NCBI GenBank assembly: GCA_947494675.1
Contig: CANLVP010000002.1
Location: 186,001 to 250,000, forward strand
Direction of reading: 5' to 3'
DNA: 64,000 nt
Origin: an uncultured Paracoccaceae bacterium
GTDB taxonomy: Bacteria; Pseudomonadota; Alphaproteobacteria; Rhodobacterales; Rhodobacteraceae
A program made the position numbers and the translations under genes. Shown here one piece after another: positions 34,593 to 43,533 of this stretch. Each line of letters starts with the position of its first letter. Positions within the stretch are counted from its first letter, which is position 1. Below the pieces are notes generated by a model. The model was not told the DNA's origin and searched no databases. It was given only the letters and a program-made list of their open reading frames with translations.

Positions 34593-36010
34593 GCGGCTTC
34601 TTTCTTTGTCTCATTTGGTTTGAGAAGGTGAGTGAGCGGCACTTGTGCGGCGATGGCGGTGCCTTTGTCGTCTGAGGTGATCCGCAAGGTGCCGCCCAAT
34701 TGTTCGATCCGTTCGGACATATTGCGCAACCCAAGGCCGCGCGCACCTTTGGGGGCGGGCCATTGCATGCCGCGCCCATTGTCAGAGATGCTGAGCAATG
34801 CGCCCCGCCGGTTGCCTGTCAGCCCGACGAACACCGATGTGGCCTCGGCGTGGCGTTCGATATTGGTCAGCGCCTCTTGCGCAATCCTATAAAGAGCGAT
34901 CCGGGCCTCTTGATCCAGACGGTTGCGGAACACCACGGTTTCAAATGTGCAGACGATCCCGGTGCGTGTGGAAAAGTCATCCGTGAGGGCTTGCAGGGCG
35001 GGGCCGAGGCCCAGATCGTCGAGGACGCCGGGGCGCAGGTCGCGCGAGATGCGGCGCACCTCTTGGATGGCGCCGACCAGGCCATCAATCCCTTTTTGCA
35101 AGGTCGCCCCTGCGGGGTTTTGTTCCAGCTTGAGCTTGCGCTGGGCCAGTTCGAGCGCATAGCGGACCCCAACCAGCATTTGGCTGATCCCGTCATGAAG
35201 TTCGCGGGCGACGCGGCCGCGTTCCTCTTCCTGGGTGTCGATGATGCGCTGGGTCAGTTCTTTCAGTTTGGCGTCCGCAAGGCGGCGTTCGCGGATGTTG
35301 AGGACAAGACCAGACAAGAACACGCCGACCACGGCGGCGACGGCGATGGCCACGATATATAGCGATGTGCGTTCGATCCGGTCCTGCACATCAGCGCGGG
35401 CGGCAGCCACGGTTTGCAGCACATCGTCGATAAAGATGCCGGTGCCAATAGCCCAACGCCAGTCCTGAAAGCCGTTGACGTAAACGACCATGCGGCCAAT
35501 TTCCCCGGTTGAGGGCTTGGGCCAGTCAAAGCTGTGGTAGCCGCCACCGGTGCGGGCAATGCGGATCAGCTCATCCGTGATAGGGACGCCATTGCGGTCG
35601 GTGAGGCCAATCCAATTGCGACCAATCAAGTCGGTCTGGCGGGGGGCGACAAGGTTGTTGCCGTCATAGTCGAAGACAAAGAAATAGCCGTCCTGACCAT
35701 AGAGCATCGCGGCGAATTCCCGGGTGACCGCCAGTTTGGCGTCTGCGTCATCCGGGGCGGCGCGCCCATAGGTGTTCACAACGGCAGTCCGCGCGATGGA
35801 CAGGTAGTTTTTCAGCTCATCGCGTTTGGCCTCGATCAGCTGCGCCTCAAGCGCTGCAATCTCGCGTTCGGCCAGCTGACGGGACTGGGCCGTCACAAGC
35901 ACGGCAATCAGCGACACCGCCAGAATGAGCGGGACCGTCGCCAGAAGAAAGATCTTCTGACCGTAGGAGAAATCAAACGCGTCGCGCAGGCGGGTCCAGA
36001 TCGGTGGCAT
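34589..36010 (-). CDS. Cache-domain sensor histidine kinase (HisKA_3)
   Basis: A 473-residue membrane kinase. Two membrane segments (about 20-42 and 217-238) bracket a periplasmic single-cache domain of about 170 residues with G-Y-F-F-V-F-D-Y-D-G-N near residue 105. The cytoplasmic part has the HisKA_3 phosphorylation site A-R-E-L-H-D-G-I and an HATPase domain with I-S-D-N-G-R-G and G-L-G-L-R-N-M. Cache domains bind small carboxylates and amino acids. An ATG at 36061 gives an alternative 17-residue longer start; neither has a clear ribosome site. Confidence 0.88.
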   Translation of the reverse strand: MPPIWTRLRDAFDFSYGQKIFLLATVPLILAVSLIAVLVTAQSRQLAEREIAALEAQLIEAKRDELKNYLSIARTAVVNTYGRAAPDDADAKLAVTREFAAMLYGQDGYFFVFDYDGNNLVAPRQTDLIGRNWIGLTDRNGVPITDELIRIARTGGGYHSFDWPKPSTGEIGRMVVYVNGFQDWRWAIGTGIFIDDVLQTVAAARADVQDRIERTSLYIVAIAVAAVVGVFLSGLVLNIRERRLADAKLKELTQRIIDTQEEERGRVARELHDGISQMLVGVRYALELAQRKLKLEQNPAGATLQKGIDGLVGAIQEVRRISRDLRPGVLDDLGLGPALQALTDDFSTRTGIVCTFETVVFRNRLDQEARIALYRIAQEALTNIERHAEATSVFVGLTGNRRGALLSISDNGRGMQWPAPKGARGLGLRNMSERIEQLGGTLRITSDDKGTAIAAQVPLTHLLKPNETKKEAA

Positions 36011-36138
36011 GGGTCTCACTTGTGCCGCGAATCGCGGCAGAATCAATGGGCGTTGCACCATTCACAGGCGCAAAAGACCCCCGAAAATGGCAAAACTTGC
36101 AAAAATTGGTCCATTTTTTTCACCAATCACCATCCGTC

Positions 36139-36154
36139 TACGCAGTTTTGCGTA
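36139..36154. promoter_or_regulatory. Palindrome between the two-component and TRAP genes
   Basis: TACGCA and TGCGTA with a 4-bp GTTT spacer, in the 236-bp divergent region. The size and spacing suit a dimeric LuxR-type response regulator, making the adjacent regulator the obvious candidate. Inference. Confidence 0.45.
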
Positions 36155-36246
36155 TTCAAGTCGTGACCCCACGTCGCTAGGGTTTGCCTACGATCGACCA
36201 GACCGGAATCCGGGGCTGGCATACGAAACTTATGGGAGGAATACGA

Positions 36247-37329
36247 ATGGACCGTCGTTCATTTTTGAAGAACACAGCACTTGGTGGGACCGCTGCTGCG
36301 GCCACGACGCTGGCTGCACCTGCATATGCGCAGGGCAACCGGACGCTGACGCTTGTGACCACATGGGGCCGCGGCCTTGCTGGTGTGCATGACGCCGCAC
36401 AGCGCGCAGCTGACACCATCACAGCGATGTCTGATGGCAGCCTGACAATTGACCTGAAAGCCGCTGGCGAACTGGTTGGCGCATTTGAAGTCTTTGACGC
36501 TGTGACCTCTGGTCAGGCCGACATGTACCACGGTGCGGACTACTACTTCATCAACCAGCACCCCGGTTATGCGTTCTACACATCTGTTCCCTTCGGCATG
36601 ACGCCACAGGAACTGGTGAACTGGTACTACCACGACGAAGGCGCTGCCCTGCACGATGAGCTGGGTTCGATCTTTGGCCTCAAGTCGTTCTTGGCTGGTA
36701 ACACAGGCCCACAGGCCGGTGGCTGGTTCAGCAAAGAGATCGCAGGTCCAGAAGACTTCCAGGGCCTCAAGTTCCGTATGCCCGGTCTGGGCGGCGAAGC
36801 GCTGGGCAAAATGGGCGCATCTGTCCAGAACCTGCCAGGTGCAGAAGTGTATCAGGCGCTGGCCTCTGGTGCGATTGACGGCACAGAGTGGATCGGTCCA
36901 TGGGCCGACGAAAAGGCTGGTTTCCAGGAAATCACCAAGTTCTACTACACCGCTGGTATGCACGAGCCAGGTGCGGGTCTGTCGCTTGCGACAAACCGCG
37001 ACGTCTTTGACAGCCTGTCGCCTGCGCACCAGAAGATCATCGAGATCGCAGCCGGTGAAGCACACCAGTGGAACCTGGGTCAGTTCATGGGCAACAACGG
37101 TGCAGCGCTGCAGCGTCTGCAAGCCGGTGGCGTCAAGGTTCTGGAATTCCCAGACAGCGTTTGGGATGCCATGGGCACGGCCGCGACCGAGACCATGGAC
37201 CAGTACAACGGCGACGACATCTATGACCGCATCCGCGCGTCCTACAACACGTCGATGGCCGCATCCTCTGGCTGGATCCAGAAGTCCGAAGGCGCATACC
37301 GCGCTCAGCGCGACCGCGTAATGGGCTAA
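36247..37329 (+). CDS. TRAP transporter substrate-binding protein (TakP/DctP family)
   Basis: A 360-residue periplasmic binding protein. The export signal contains M-D-R-R-S-F-L-K-N and ends A-Y-A near residue 26, Tat-like. The mature part has G-N-T-G-P-Q-A-G-G-W-F, a G-L-K-F-R-M-P-G segment with the conserved carboxylate-binding Arg, and D-G-T-E-W-I-G-P-W-A-D-E. These patterns resemble TakP, the alpha-keto acid binder of Rhodobacter. Substrate is likely a monocarboxylate or keto acid (inference). GGGAGG precedes the ATG. Confidence 0.88.
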   Translation: MDRRSFLKNTALGGTAAAATTLAAPAYAQGNRTLTLVTTWGRGLAGVHDAAQRAADTITAMSDGSLTIDLKAAGELVGAFEVFDAVTSGQADMYHGADYYFINQHPGYAFYTSVPFGMTPQELVNWYYHDEGAALHDELGSIFGLKSFLAGNTGPQAGGWFSKEIAGPEDFQGLKFRMPGLGGEALGKMGASVQNLPGAEVYQALASGAIDGTEWIGPWADEKAGFQEITKFYYTAGMHEPGAGLSLATNRDVFDSLSPAHQKIIEIAAGEAHQWNLGQFMGNNGAALQRLQAGGVKVLEFPDSVWDAMGTAATETMDQYNGDDIYDRIRASYNTSMAASSGWIQKSEGAYRAQRDRVMG

Positions 37330-37336
37330 ATGATTT

Positions 37337-37414
37337 AAGATCAACGTGTTGAAGTCTTTTCTTCACGTTGATCTTGGTCAAAGTCTGGGCCCGTCATCTT
37401 GGCATGATGGGCCC
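37337..37414 (+). other. Intercistronic hairpins between dctP and dctQ
   Basis: First stem: 12 bp perfect (37337... AGATCAACGTG paired with CACGTTGATCT, ending 37375) with an inner GAAG/CTTC extension. Second stem: GGGCCCGTCAT / ATGATGGGCCC (37387-37397 and 37404-37414) with one wobble. Neither has a T run. They probably stabilise the dctP message or attenuate read-through, giving more binding protein than permease. Confidence 0.65.
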
Positions 37415-37464
37415 AAACGAAAGCCGCCGCGGGCGGCAAACTGACGACATAAGAGGGGGTGACC

Positions 37465-38427
37465 ATGGGATTGGTCGAAAGCTGGGGCGGCAACGCCTTC
37501 GGATGGTTTTTTGCACATCTGATCGAAGCACCATACAACCTGATCTACGCGATCCTTCACCCACAGCTCTGGCTGGCGTGGTTGCCGCATATATCGTTCA
37601 ACTCAAAAATTTCGGACCTTGAGGCGGCGGAATCGCTGCTTCGGTTCATCTACTACGGCGCCAGTTGGGAGCTGTTTTTCGTGTTTTTGTTCATCTTTCT
37701 GGTCGTCACGATCATCGGTTTCGTGCGCAACACCTTCATGTGGGCCTGCGTCAAAGGGCTGGAAGGTTTTGCCAATGTGGTTGGGCGCACGGCGGCCTTT
37801 GCAGGCATCTTGATGGTGCTGCAGCAGATCGTGATCATCTTTATGCAGCGGGTCTTTGCGGTCTCGGAAATCTCGCTTGGGCTTGGTGTCGCGTTCAGCA
37901 AGGACGTCAGCTGGTGGTCGGAGGAACTGAAGTTCTATAACGCGATCATCGTCTGTCTTTGCGTCAGCTATACCTTTGTGCAGGGCGGCCATGTGCGAGT
38001 TGATTTGGTCTATTCCGCCATTGGACACCGCGCCAAGCGGATGATCGATATGATCGGTTCCATGGTCTTTATGGTGCCTGCGGCGATCCTGACCTATTTC
38101 TACGGCTGGTTCTTTTTGTGGCGCCATCTGGTGACGCCCAAGATGTCGGCATCGGACGCGTCAAAGACCATCGATCAGCTGCTGCCCAAGGCGCGCGCGC
38201 TGAAATTCAACGTCGAAACCATCGGCTTTTCGCCCAACGGCTTTAACGGCTACTTCCTGTTCAAGATCCTTTTGGTGGCCTTCACGCTGTTGGTAATCTT
38301 GCAGGCCGTTGCGTTCTTCTACCGCTCCTACCTTGAGTGGAAAGAGGGCGAGGGCAGCATTGGCAAAAACCTCGACAAAGACCAGCTGGGCGATCCCGTC
38401 GCCGAAGCTGTCGCAGAAATTCACTAA
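37465..38427 (+). CDS. TRAP transporter small permease subunit (DctQ-type, extended)
   Basis: A 320-residue small TRAP membrane subunit, longer than the usual 160-200. Core DctQ-like membrane segments are at about 67-90, 105-130, 155-175 and 190-215, including Q-G-G-H-V-R-V-D-L-V-Y near 173-183. An extra N-terminal amphipathic region precedes the core and a further membrane segment (about 265-290) follows it. ATG at 37465 is placed 5 nt after GGGGG; a GTG two codons upstream is unlikely. Twelve nt separate it from the large permease gene. Confidence 0.85.
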   Translation: MGLVESWGGNAFGWFFAHLIEAPYNLIYAILHPQLWLAWLPHISFNSKISDLEAAESLLRFIYYGASWELFFVFLFIFLVVTIIGFVRNTFMWACVKGLEGFANVVGRTAAFAGILMVLQQIVIIFMQRVFAVSEISLGLGVAFSKDVSWWSEELKFYNAIIVCLCVSYTFVQGGHVRVDLVYSAIGHRAKRMIDMIGSMVFMVPAAILTYFYGWFFLWRHLVTPKMSASDASKTIDQLLPKARALKFNVETIGFSPNGFNGYFLFKILLVAFTLLVILQAVAFFYRSYLEWKEGEGSIGKNLDKDQLGDPVAEAVAEIH

Positions 38428-38439
38428 GGGGCGCGGGTT

Positions 38440-40794
38440 ATGCTTTTCGGATTAGATGGCGTTGAAGTCGGCCTGATTATTGTGTTCCTGACTTTGTTCG
38501 GGGCGATCCTGTCGGGCTTTCCGGTCGCATTTGCGATCTCGGGCGCGGCGGTTATTTCCTTTATTATCATCGCCCTGTTGGACGGTGGTGGCCTGTTGAT
38601 CCACATGGCTGTGGACAAGAGCAGTGCAGAGTTCAAAGCGCTGACCGATGCCGGGATAAGGCCGGATAATATATCGGTGTTCAGTAACCCCGAACTGCCG
38701 CGGCTGGCAGAGCCGCTGTTCCCCGGTGGTTGGGAACTGGCGCTGGATCGCAACGTGTCCTTTGTTGTGAACCGGATGAACGAGCGGGTTCTGGCGGGTC
38801 AGTCAATCGAAACCCTGTTGGCGGTGTTGATGTTCGTCATGATGGGCATCGTGCTGGAACGTTCGCGTATCGCTGACGAGCTGCTGACAACCATGGCGCG
38901 GGTCTTCGGCCCATTGCCCGGCGGTCTGGCCGTGTCGATCGTGATCGTGGGCGCGTTCCTTGCCGCCTCTACCGGGATCGTGGGCGCGACCGTTGTGACC
39001 ATGGGCCTGCTGGCGCTGCCGACCATGCTCAAGAACGGCTATTCGCCCGAGCTATCGACAGGGGTCATCGCGGCCTCTGGCACATTGGGGCAGATCATTC
39101 CGCCATCGATTGTGATCGTCCTTTTGGGCACCTTGGCCGGTGACTTGTATTCCGCCGCACAAGAAGAACGGGCGCGTGATGCGGGCTGTTCGGATGCACT
39201 GACGTTCCTAGGCGAGCCTGCGGTGGTCTCGGTCGGGACATTGTTCCAGGCGGCCTTGCTGCCGGGGATCATGCTGGCGCTGCTTTATGCGCTTTATGCC
39301 TTTGGTTTTGCGCTGGTGAACCCCAAGAAAGCGCCGCCCGTGCAGATGGACGGGGCTGGCAATGGTGAGATCATCACCCGCAATGAAGCGCTGACCTGGT
39401 TCCTTGGCGTGCCGGTTGCACTGATTGTTCTGGTCATTGGTGCCGGGCAGGTGGGCGTAGTGGGCAGCCAGTCCGTGATCGTCGACAGCTTTACCGATGC
39501 CGGTCAAACTGCAAGCCTGCGCACAAACGTGAGCGAAGAATGCGCGGCCTCCATGCAAGAGCTGCACGGGGCTGAGGCTTGGGCCGCAGCACTGGCTGAA
39601 CAGGCGACCATCGATGATGCAGGTGGTGTCGAACAGGCCCGCGCGCTGAGCGACGAAGAACGCGCCACACTGGTGCTGGAGCGTGTCGCTGATGCGCCTT
39701 CGCTTGGCACAGGTCTGACGGTTCTGGCACTGCTGATGGGTCTGGTTCTGGCGATTGCGCGCGGTGTTGCGCCTTCGGCTGACACCCGGCCGCTGATCGT
39801 GGGGGCCGCGGGGATTCTGCTGATGCTACTGGCGGATGTGGTCCTGATCGGGCCGCTGACGTCACCGGGCATGACGGTGCTGATCATCGCGATCCCGTTG
39901 ATCATTGCCTTCTACGGGCTGCGCTATGCCAGCCTGCTGGCCTTTAGTAACGACATCCTGCGCGTGGTCTTCCCGCCGCTGGTCCTGATCGTGGCTGTGC
40001 TGGGGTCGATCCTTGGCGGGATCACCAACCCGACGCCTGCAGCGGCCCTTGGTGCCGGTGGTGCGATCATGTTGGCCGCCTACCGCAAGCTGCAGGACGA
40101 AGGTCGCTCTGGCCGGATGGTCCTGATGACGGCGGGTGCGATTGCCGTGATGCTCTTGATCGGTGTCAACTTTGACATGCGGTTGGGGCAAGAGGTCGTC
40201 TTGTTCGAAAACTACGTGGCCTATGCCGTTGCGTTCGGCTGCTTCCTGTTTGCGATGTTCGGGTTGGTCTGGTCCTGCTGGGTGCTGATGAAAGGCGGGG
40301 TCTTGTCGCCGGTGGTGCGCGAGACGGCCAAGGTCACCAGCATGGTCTTTACGATCCTGATCGGGTCGCAACTGCTGAACCTTGTACTGATCTCGTTCGG
40401 CGGTGAGCATTACATTCAGGAGTTCCTGAAGTCGTTCAGCAATGAATGGACCGTGTTCCTGATCGTGATGCTGGTGCTCTTTGTGCTGGGCTTTGTGTTG
40501 GATTTCCTTGAGATCATCTACATCGTGATCCCGATTGTGGGGCCGGTGATTTACGGCGGTACGTTTGATCCAAAATGGGTGACGATCATGATCGCGGTGA
40601 ATTTGCAGACCTCGTTTCTGACACCGCCCTTTGGCTTTGCGCTGTTCTATCTGCGCGGCGTGGCACCAAAGGAAATCACCACCGGGCAGATCTATCGCGG
40701 GGTGATGCCATTCATCGGTATTCAGGTGATTGGTCTGGCGCTCTTGGCGGCCTTCCCTTGGGTGGTGACGATTGTGCCGAACCTGATCAACTAG
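38440..40794 (+). CDS. TRAP transporter large permease subunit (DctM-type, oversized)
   Basis: A 784-residue DctM protein, nearly twice the usual 425-450. Family motifs are present: the opening G-x-P-V-A-F-A-I-S-G-A-A, A-A-S-T-G-I-V-G-A-T-V-V-T-M-G near 171-185, S-G-T-L-G-Q-I-I-P-P-S-I near 213-224, and T-P-P-F-G-F-A-L-F-Y near the C-terminus. Extra sequence is a soluble loop of about 75 residues after the second membrane segment and an insertion from about 330 to 640 with several membrane helices and an Ala/Glu-rich loop (about 350-425). No frameshift seen. Confidence 0.88.
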   Translation: MLFGLDGVEVGLIIVFLTLFGAILSGFPVAFAISGAAVISFIIIALLDGGGLLIHMAVDKSSAEFKALTDAGIRPDNISVFSNPELPRLAEPLFPGGWELALDRNVSFVVNRMNERVLAGQSIETLLAVLMFVMMGIVLERSRIADELLTTMARVFGPLPGGLAVSIVIVGAFLAASTGIVGATVVTMGLLALPTMLKNGYSPELSTGVIAASGTLGQIIPPSIVIVLLGTLAGDLYSAAQEERARDAGCSDALTFLGEPAVVSVGTLFQAALLPGIMLALLYALYAFGFALVNPKKAPPVQMDGAGNGEIITRNEALTWFLGVPVALIVLVIGAGQVGVVGSQSVIVDSFTDAGQTASLRTNVSEECAASMQELHGAEAWAAALAEQATIDDAGGVEQARALSDEERATLVLERVADAPSLGTGLTVLALLMGLVLAIARGVAPSADTRPLIVGAAGILLMLLADVVLIGPLTSPGMTVLIIAIPLIIAFYGLRYASLLAFSNDILRVVFPPLVLIVAVLGSILGGITNPTPAAALGAGGAIMLAAYRKLQDEGRSGRMVLMTAGAIAVMLLIGVNFDMRLGQEVVLFENYVAYAVAFGCFLFAMFGLVWSCWVLMKGGVLSPVVRETAKVTSMVFTILIGSQLLNLVLISFGGEHYIQEFLKSFSNEWTVFLIVMLVLFVLGFVLDFLEIIYIVIPIVGPVIYGGTFDPKWVTIMIAVNLQTSFLTPPFGFALFYLRGVAPKEITTGQIYRGVMPFIGIQVIGLALLAAFPWVVTIVPNLIN

Positions 40795-40825
40795 GCAGGT
40801 GGGCAGATTGCCCACCCTACGAATG

Positions 40826-40856
40826 GGGCGGTCCTGAAAAGGGCCGCCCTTTTGCT
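40826..40856 (+). terminator. Terminator of the TRAP operon
   Basis: A 9-bp stem GGGCGGTCC / GGGCCGCCC with one wobble and a TGAAAA loop, then TTTTGCTTT. A second small hairpin, GGTGGGCA / TGCCCACC (40798-40816), precedes it right after the stop. Confidence 0.78.
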
Positions 40857-40962
40857 TTCGATTTTTTCGAATGTCGGTTTTGATCCTCTGTTTCACACCG
40901 CGCAGGCCTTGCGCGGCCAGCGTCTTTGGCGGTCAATTCGGTAAGATCGACAAGGAAGTGAC

Positions 40963-42492
40963 ATGACCCAAGACCAAGCCCCAATACGTGCGCGCAGTGG
41001 CCGCAAGGCGCGCCTGGCACAGCGTGCTGCACCTCCGCGCGTGAACCCCGCGCCGCCGGGACCCCTTGGTGGGCAATATCGGCCGCTGAGCACGGAAGAC
41101 TGCGAGGCGATTTACGCCACGGCGCTGCGGCTGCTGGCAGAGCTTGGGATGGGGGAGGTGCCTGATCGGCTTTGGTCCGATCTGATGGCAGCGGGTGCTG
41201 TTGATCTGGGGGACGGGCGGATTGGGTTGCCGTCATCGCTGGTCGAACGCTGCATCGGAACCGCGGCCAAAGAATTCACGCTGCATGGCCGTGACCCGGA
41301 ACGGTCGATCCATGTGGGTGGCGCGCGGGTCTATTTCGGGACGGGTGGCGCGGCCGTCAATACGCTTGATCTGGACAGCGGGCTTTACCGGTCCTCGACG
41401 CTGCAGGACCTGCATGATTTCACCTGGTTACAGGACAGTCTGGACAATGTGGCGTGGTTCACCCGCTGCTGCATTGCGACCGATGTGCCGGACCCGTTTG
41501 ATCTGGATGTAAACACGGCCTACGCGCTGTTGCGGAACACCACCAAGCCTGTCGCCACGGCCTTTACCCTGGCCGGACATGTCGCACCGATTGCCAAAAT
41601 GCTGGACATCGCGGCGGGCGGTCCGAGGGAGTTTGCCAAGCGCCCGTTTCTGAAGACGCATATCAGCCCGGTGATCTCGCCCATGCGGTTTGGGGAGGAC
41701 GCGGTGGACGTGGTCTATGCCTGTATCGCACATAATATCCCCATGTCCTGCATCACGGCAGCACAGGCAGGCGCGACGGCACCCGCGACTTTGGCGGGGT
41801 TCCTTGCACAGTCGCTGGCCGAAACCTTGGCAAGCCTTGTGATGGTCAATGTAATCGCGCCGGGCTTTCCGATGATCTTTTCCAACTGGCCGCTGGTGAT
41901 CGATCTGCGCAGCGGTGCCTTCGCGGGCGGCGGTGGAGAAACCGTGCTGATGAACGCGGCCTCTGCCCAGCTGTCCAACTGGCTGGGCCTGCCATCGGGG
42001 GTCGCGGCGTCGATGACAGACGCCAAGGCGATTGACGCGCAATACGGGGTGGAAAAAGGCATGACTTCACTCGCGGCGGCGCTGGCGGGCGGCAACCTGA
42101 TCTACGAAAGCAGCGGCATGATGGCCGCACTCTTGGGCGCAAGTTTTGAAGCCTTTGTGTTGGATGACGAGATGCACAGCGCCACCTACCGTGCGCTGCG
42201 CGGGGTCGAGGTTACGCCGGACAATCTGGGATTTGACGCGATCTGTGCCGCGGTGCTGGGCGATGGGCATTTTCTGGGGTCAGATCAGACCTATGCGGCG
42301 ATGGAGCGTGATTACCATTATCCGGAAATGGCGGACCGCGAGCAGCCGCGCACATGGGAAGAGGCGGGCCGCTTGGACGCCTGGGGCCGCGCCAATGCCA
42401 AGGCCCGCGCGTTGTTGGAGACGCACCGGCCCAATTATCTGACGGAGGCGCAGGACCGCGACATTCGGGCCGCGTTCAACATTCTGGACTAG
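40963..42492 (+). CDS. MttB-family methyltransferase without pyrrolysine
   Basis: A 509-residue protein of the trimethylamine methyltransferase (MttB, COG5598) superfamily. The N-terminal 40 residues are Arg/Pro-rich; the rest is a TIM barrel with V-Y-F-G-T-G-G-A-A-V-N, K-T-H-I-S-P-V-I-S-P and D-A-K-A-I-D-A-Q-Y-G-V-E-K-G-M-T near residues 345-360. No in-frame TAG interrupts it, so it is the non-pyrrolysine type; characterised members demethylate glycine betaine and related quaternary amines. It has its own leader after the TRAP terminator. Substrate unassigned. The 3' end overlaps the convergent LysR gene by 4 nt. Confidence 0.85.
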   Translation: MTQDQAPIRARSGRKARLAQRAAPPRVNPAPPGPLGGQYRPLSTEDCEAIYATALRLLAELGMGEVPDRLWSDLMAAGAVDLGDGRIGLPSSLVERCIGTAAKEFTLHGRDPERSIHVGGARVYFGTGGAAVNTLDLDSGLYRSSTLQDLHDFTWLQDSLDNVAWFTRCCIATDVPDPFDLDVNTAYALLRNTTKPVATAFTLAGHVAPIAKMLDIAAGGPREFAKRPFLKTHISPVISPMRFGEDAVDVVYACIAHNIPMSCITAAQAGATAPATLAGFLAQSLAETLASLVMVNVIAPGFPMIFSNWPLVIDLRSGAFAGGGGETVLMNAASAQLSNWLGLPSGVAASMTDAKAIDAQYGVEKGMTSLAAALAGGNLIYESSGMMAALLGASFEAFVLDDEMHSATYRALRGVEVTPDNLGFDAICAAVLGDGHFLGSDQTYAAMERDYHYPEMADREQPRTWEEAGRLDAWGRANAKARALLETHRPNYLTEAQDRDIRAAFNILD

Positions 42493-43451
42493 TCGATCAG
42501 CCGGTAGCTGTCGCGCAACCAAGGATATTTGGCGACGGCGGGGCCAACGGCCTGTGTGGCGAGTAGGCTGCGCATGGCGCTGGCGATATCGCGGGCAAAA
42601 TCTTCGGCCTGGGGGAGGGCCACAAAGATCGAAATCGTGCGCGCAAACTCTTTGCCCGGAAATGGCAGCAGTGTGATCTGCGGCTGGAACCGTTTGGCGC
42701 GGGTGTAATTGCTGGGCGTGGTGATCGCCCAGCCTTCGCCTTCGGCAATGAGCGCCATGAGCGACGTGGTGCTATCGAGTTCAAACATATGCGGCAATGA
42801 CAGCCGTAGACGGTTCAGCTGGGCCGCGACCATATGGCCGATGATCTGATTGCGGTTGTAGCGCAGAAACGGCAGATCGGTGCGCCCGTGGATTAGATCG
42901 TCAGCGCTATGATCAAGATGGGCAGGCACGGCGAGCACAAAGGGATCCCGCAAGAGTGGCAGTTCCAGCATGTTGGGCGGCGGTGTGATCGGCTGTGTGG
43001 CAAGGCCGATGTCCAGGTCCCCGACACGCAGCAGTTCGAGGATTTCGTGGCTCACACGAGTCAGGTGGGTGAATTGGCAGCCTGGCAGGCTGCTGGCGAG
43101 CATGCGGGTGATGTCTGGCCCGATCTCATGCTCAAAGTCGTCAATCATCGCGAACCGCAGACGTTGGAGCGTGCCAGGATTGGCGCGGTTCAGCACGGCC
43201 TCTGCGCGGTCCAATGCGGTCAGCGCCTGTTCGACAGCCGCCAGATATTGCAGCCCTGCAGGCGTTGGCACCATGGGGCGGCGGTCATGGTCGATGAGCG
43301 GCGTGGCCAGATGCGCCTCTAACCGGGACAAGTGGTGCGAGACGGTGCTGATCGACAGACCGGTTTGCTGGGCGGTGGCTTGCAATGATCCGTTGCGCGC
43401 GACGGCCCGAAAGACCCGCAAGCCTTTGAGCGTCAGTTCCGTTGATGCCAT
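42489..43451 (-). CDS. LysR-family transcriptional regulator
   Basis: A 320-residue LysR regulator: N-terminal winged helix (about 8-68) with F-R-A-V-A-R-N-G-S-L-Q-A-T-A-Q-Q-T-G-L-S-I-S-T-V-S-H-H-L, then a linker helix and a two-lobed effector domain (about 95-295). It is convergent with, and overlaps the end of, the MttB-family gene. LysR genes usually control a divergent neighbour; here the divergent side is occupied by bpt on the same strand, so the target is unclear. Confidence 0.9.
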   Translation of the reverse strand: MASTELTLKGLRVFRAVARNGSLQATAQQTGLSISTVSHHLSRLEAHLATPLIDHDRRPMVPTPAGLQYLAAVEQALTALDRAEAVLNRANPGTLQRLRFAMIDDFEHEIGPDITRMLASSLPGCQFTHLTRVSHEILELLRVGDLDIGLATQPITPPPNMLELPLLRDPFVLAVPAHLDHSADDLIHGRTDLPFLRYNRNQIIGHMVAAQLNRLRLSLPHMFELDSTTSLMALIAEGEGWAITTPSNYTRAKRFQPQITLLPFPGKEFARTISIFVALPQAEDFARDIASAMRSLLATQAVGPAVAKYPWLRDSYRLID

Positions 43452-43533
43452 GCTGCTGCCCCCGCCAAACTGGGCAGAGCTTAGCAGTGCCTTCGATCAG
43501 ATAGAAAGACACATTCGAAATGTTGAGAAGGGG

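Noticed and set aside
36259-37344. A 361-codon open frame antisense to the TRAP binding protein
   Set aside because: It is a shadow of a GC-rich gene; Cys/His/Arg-rich composition and no ribosome site.
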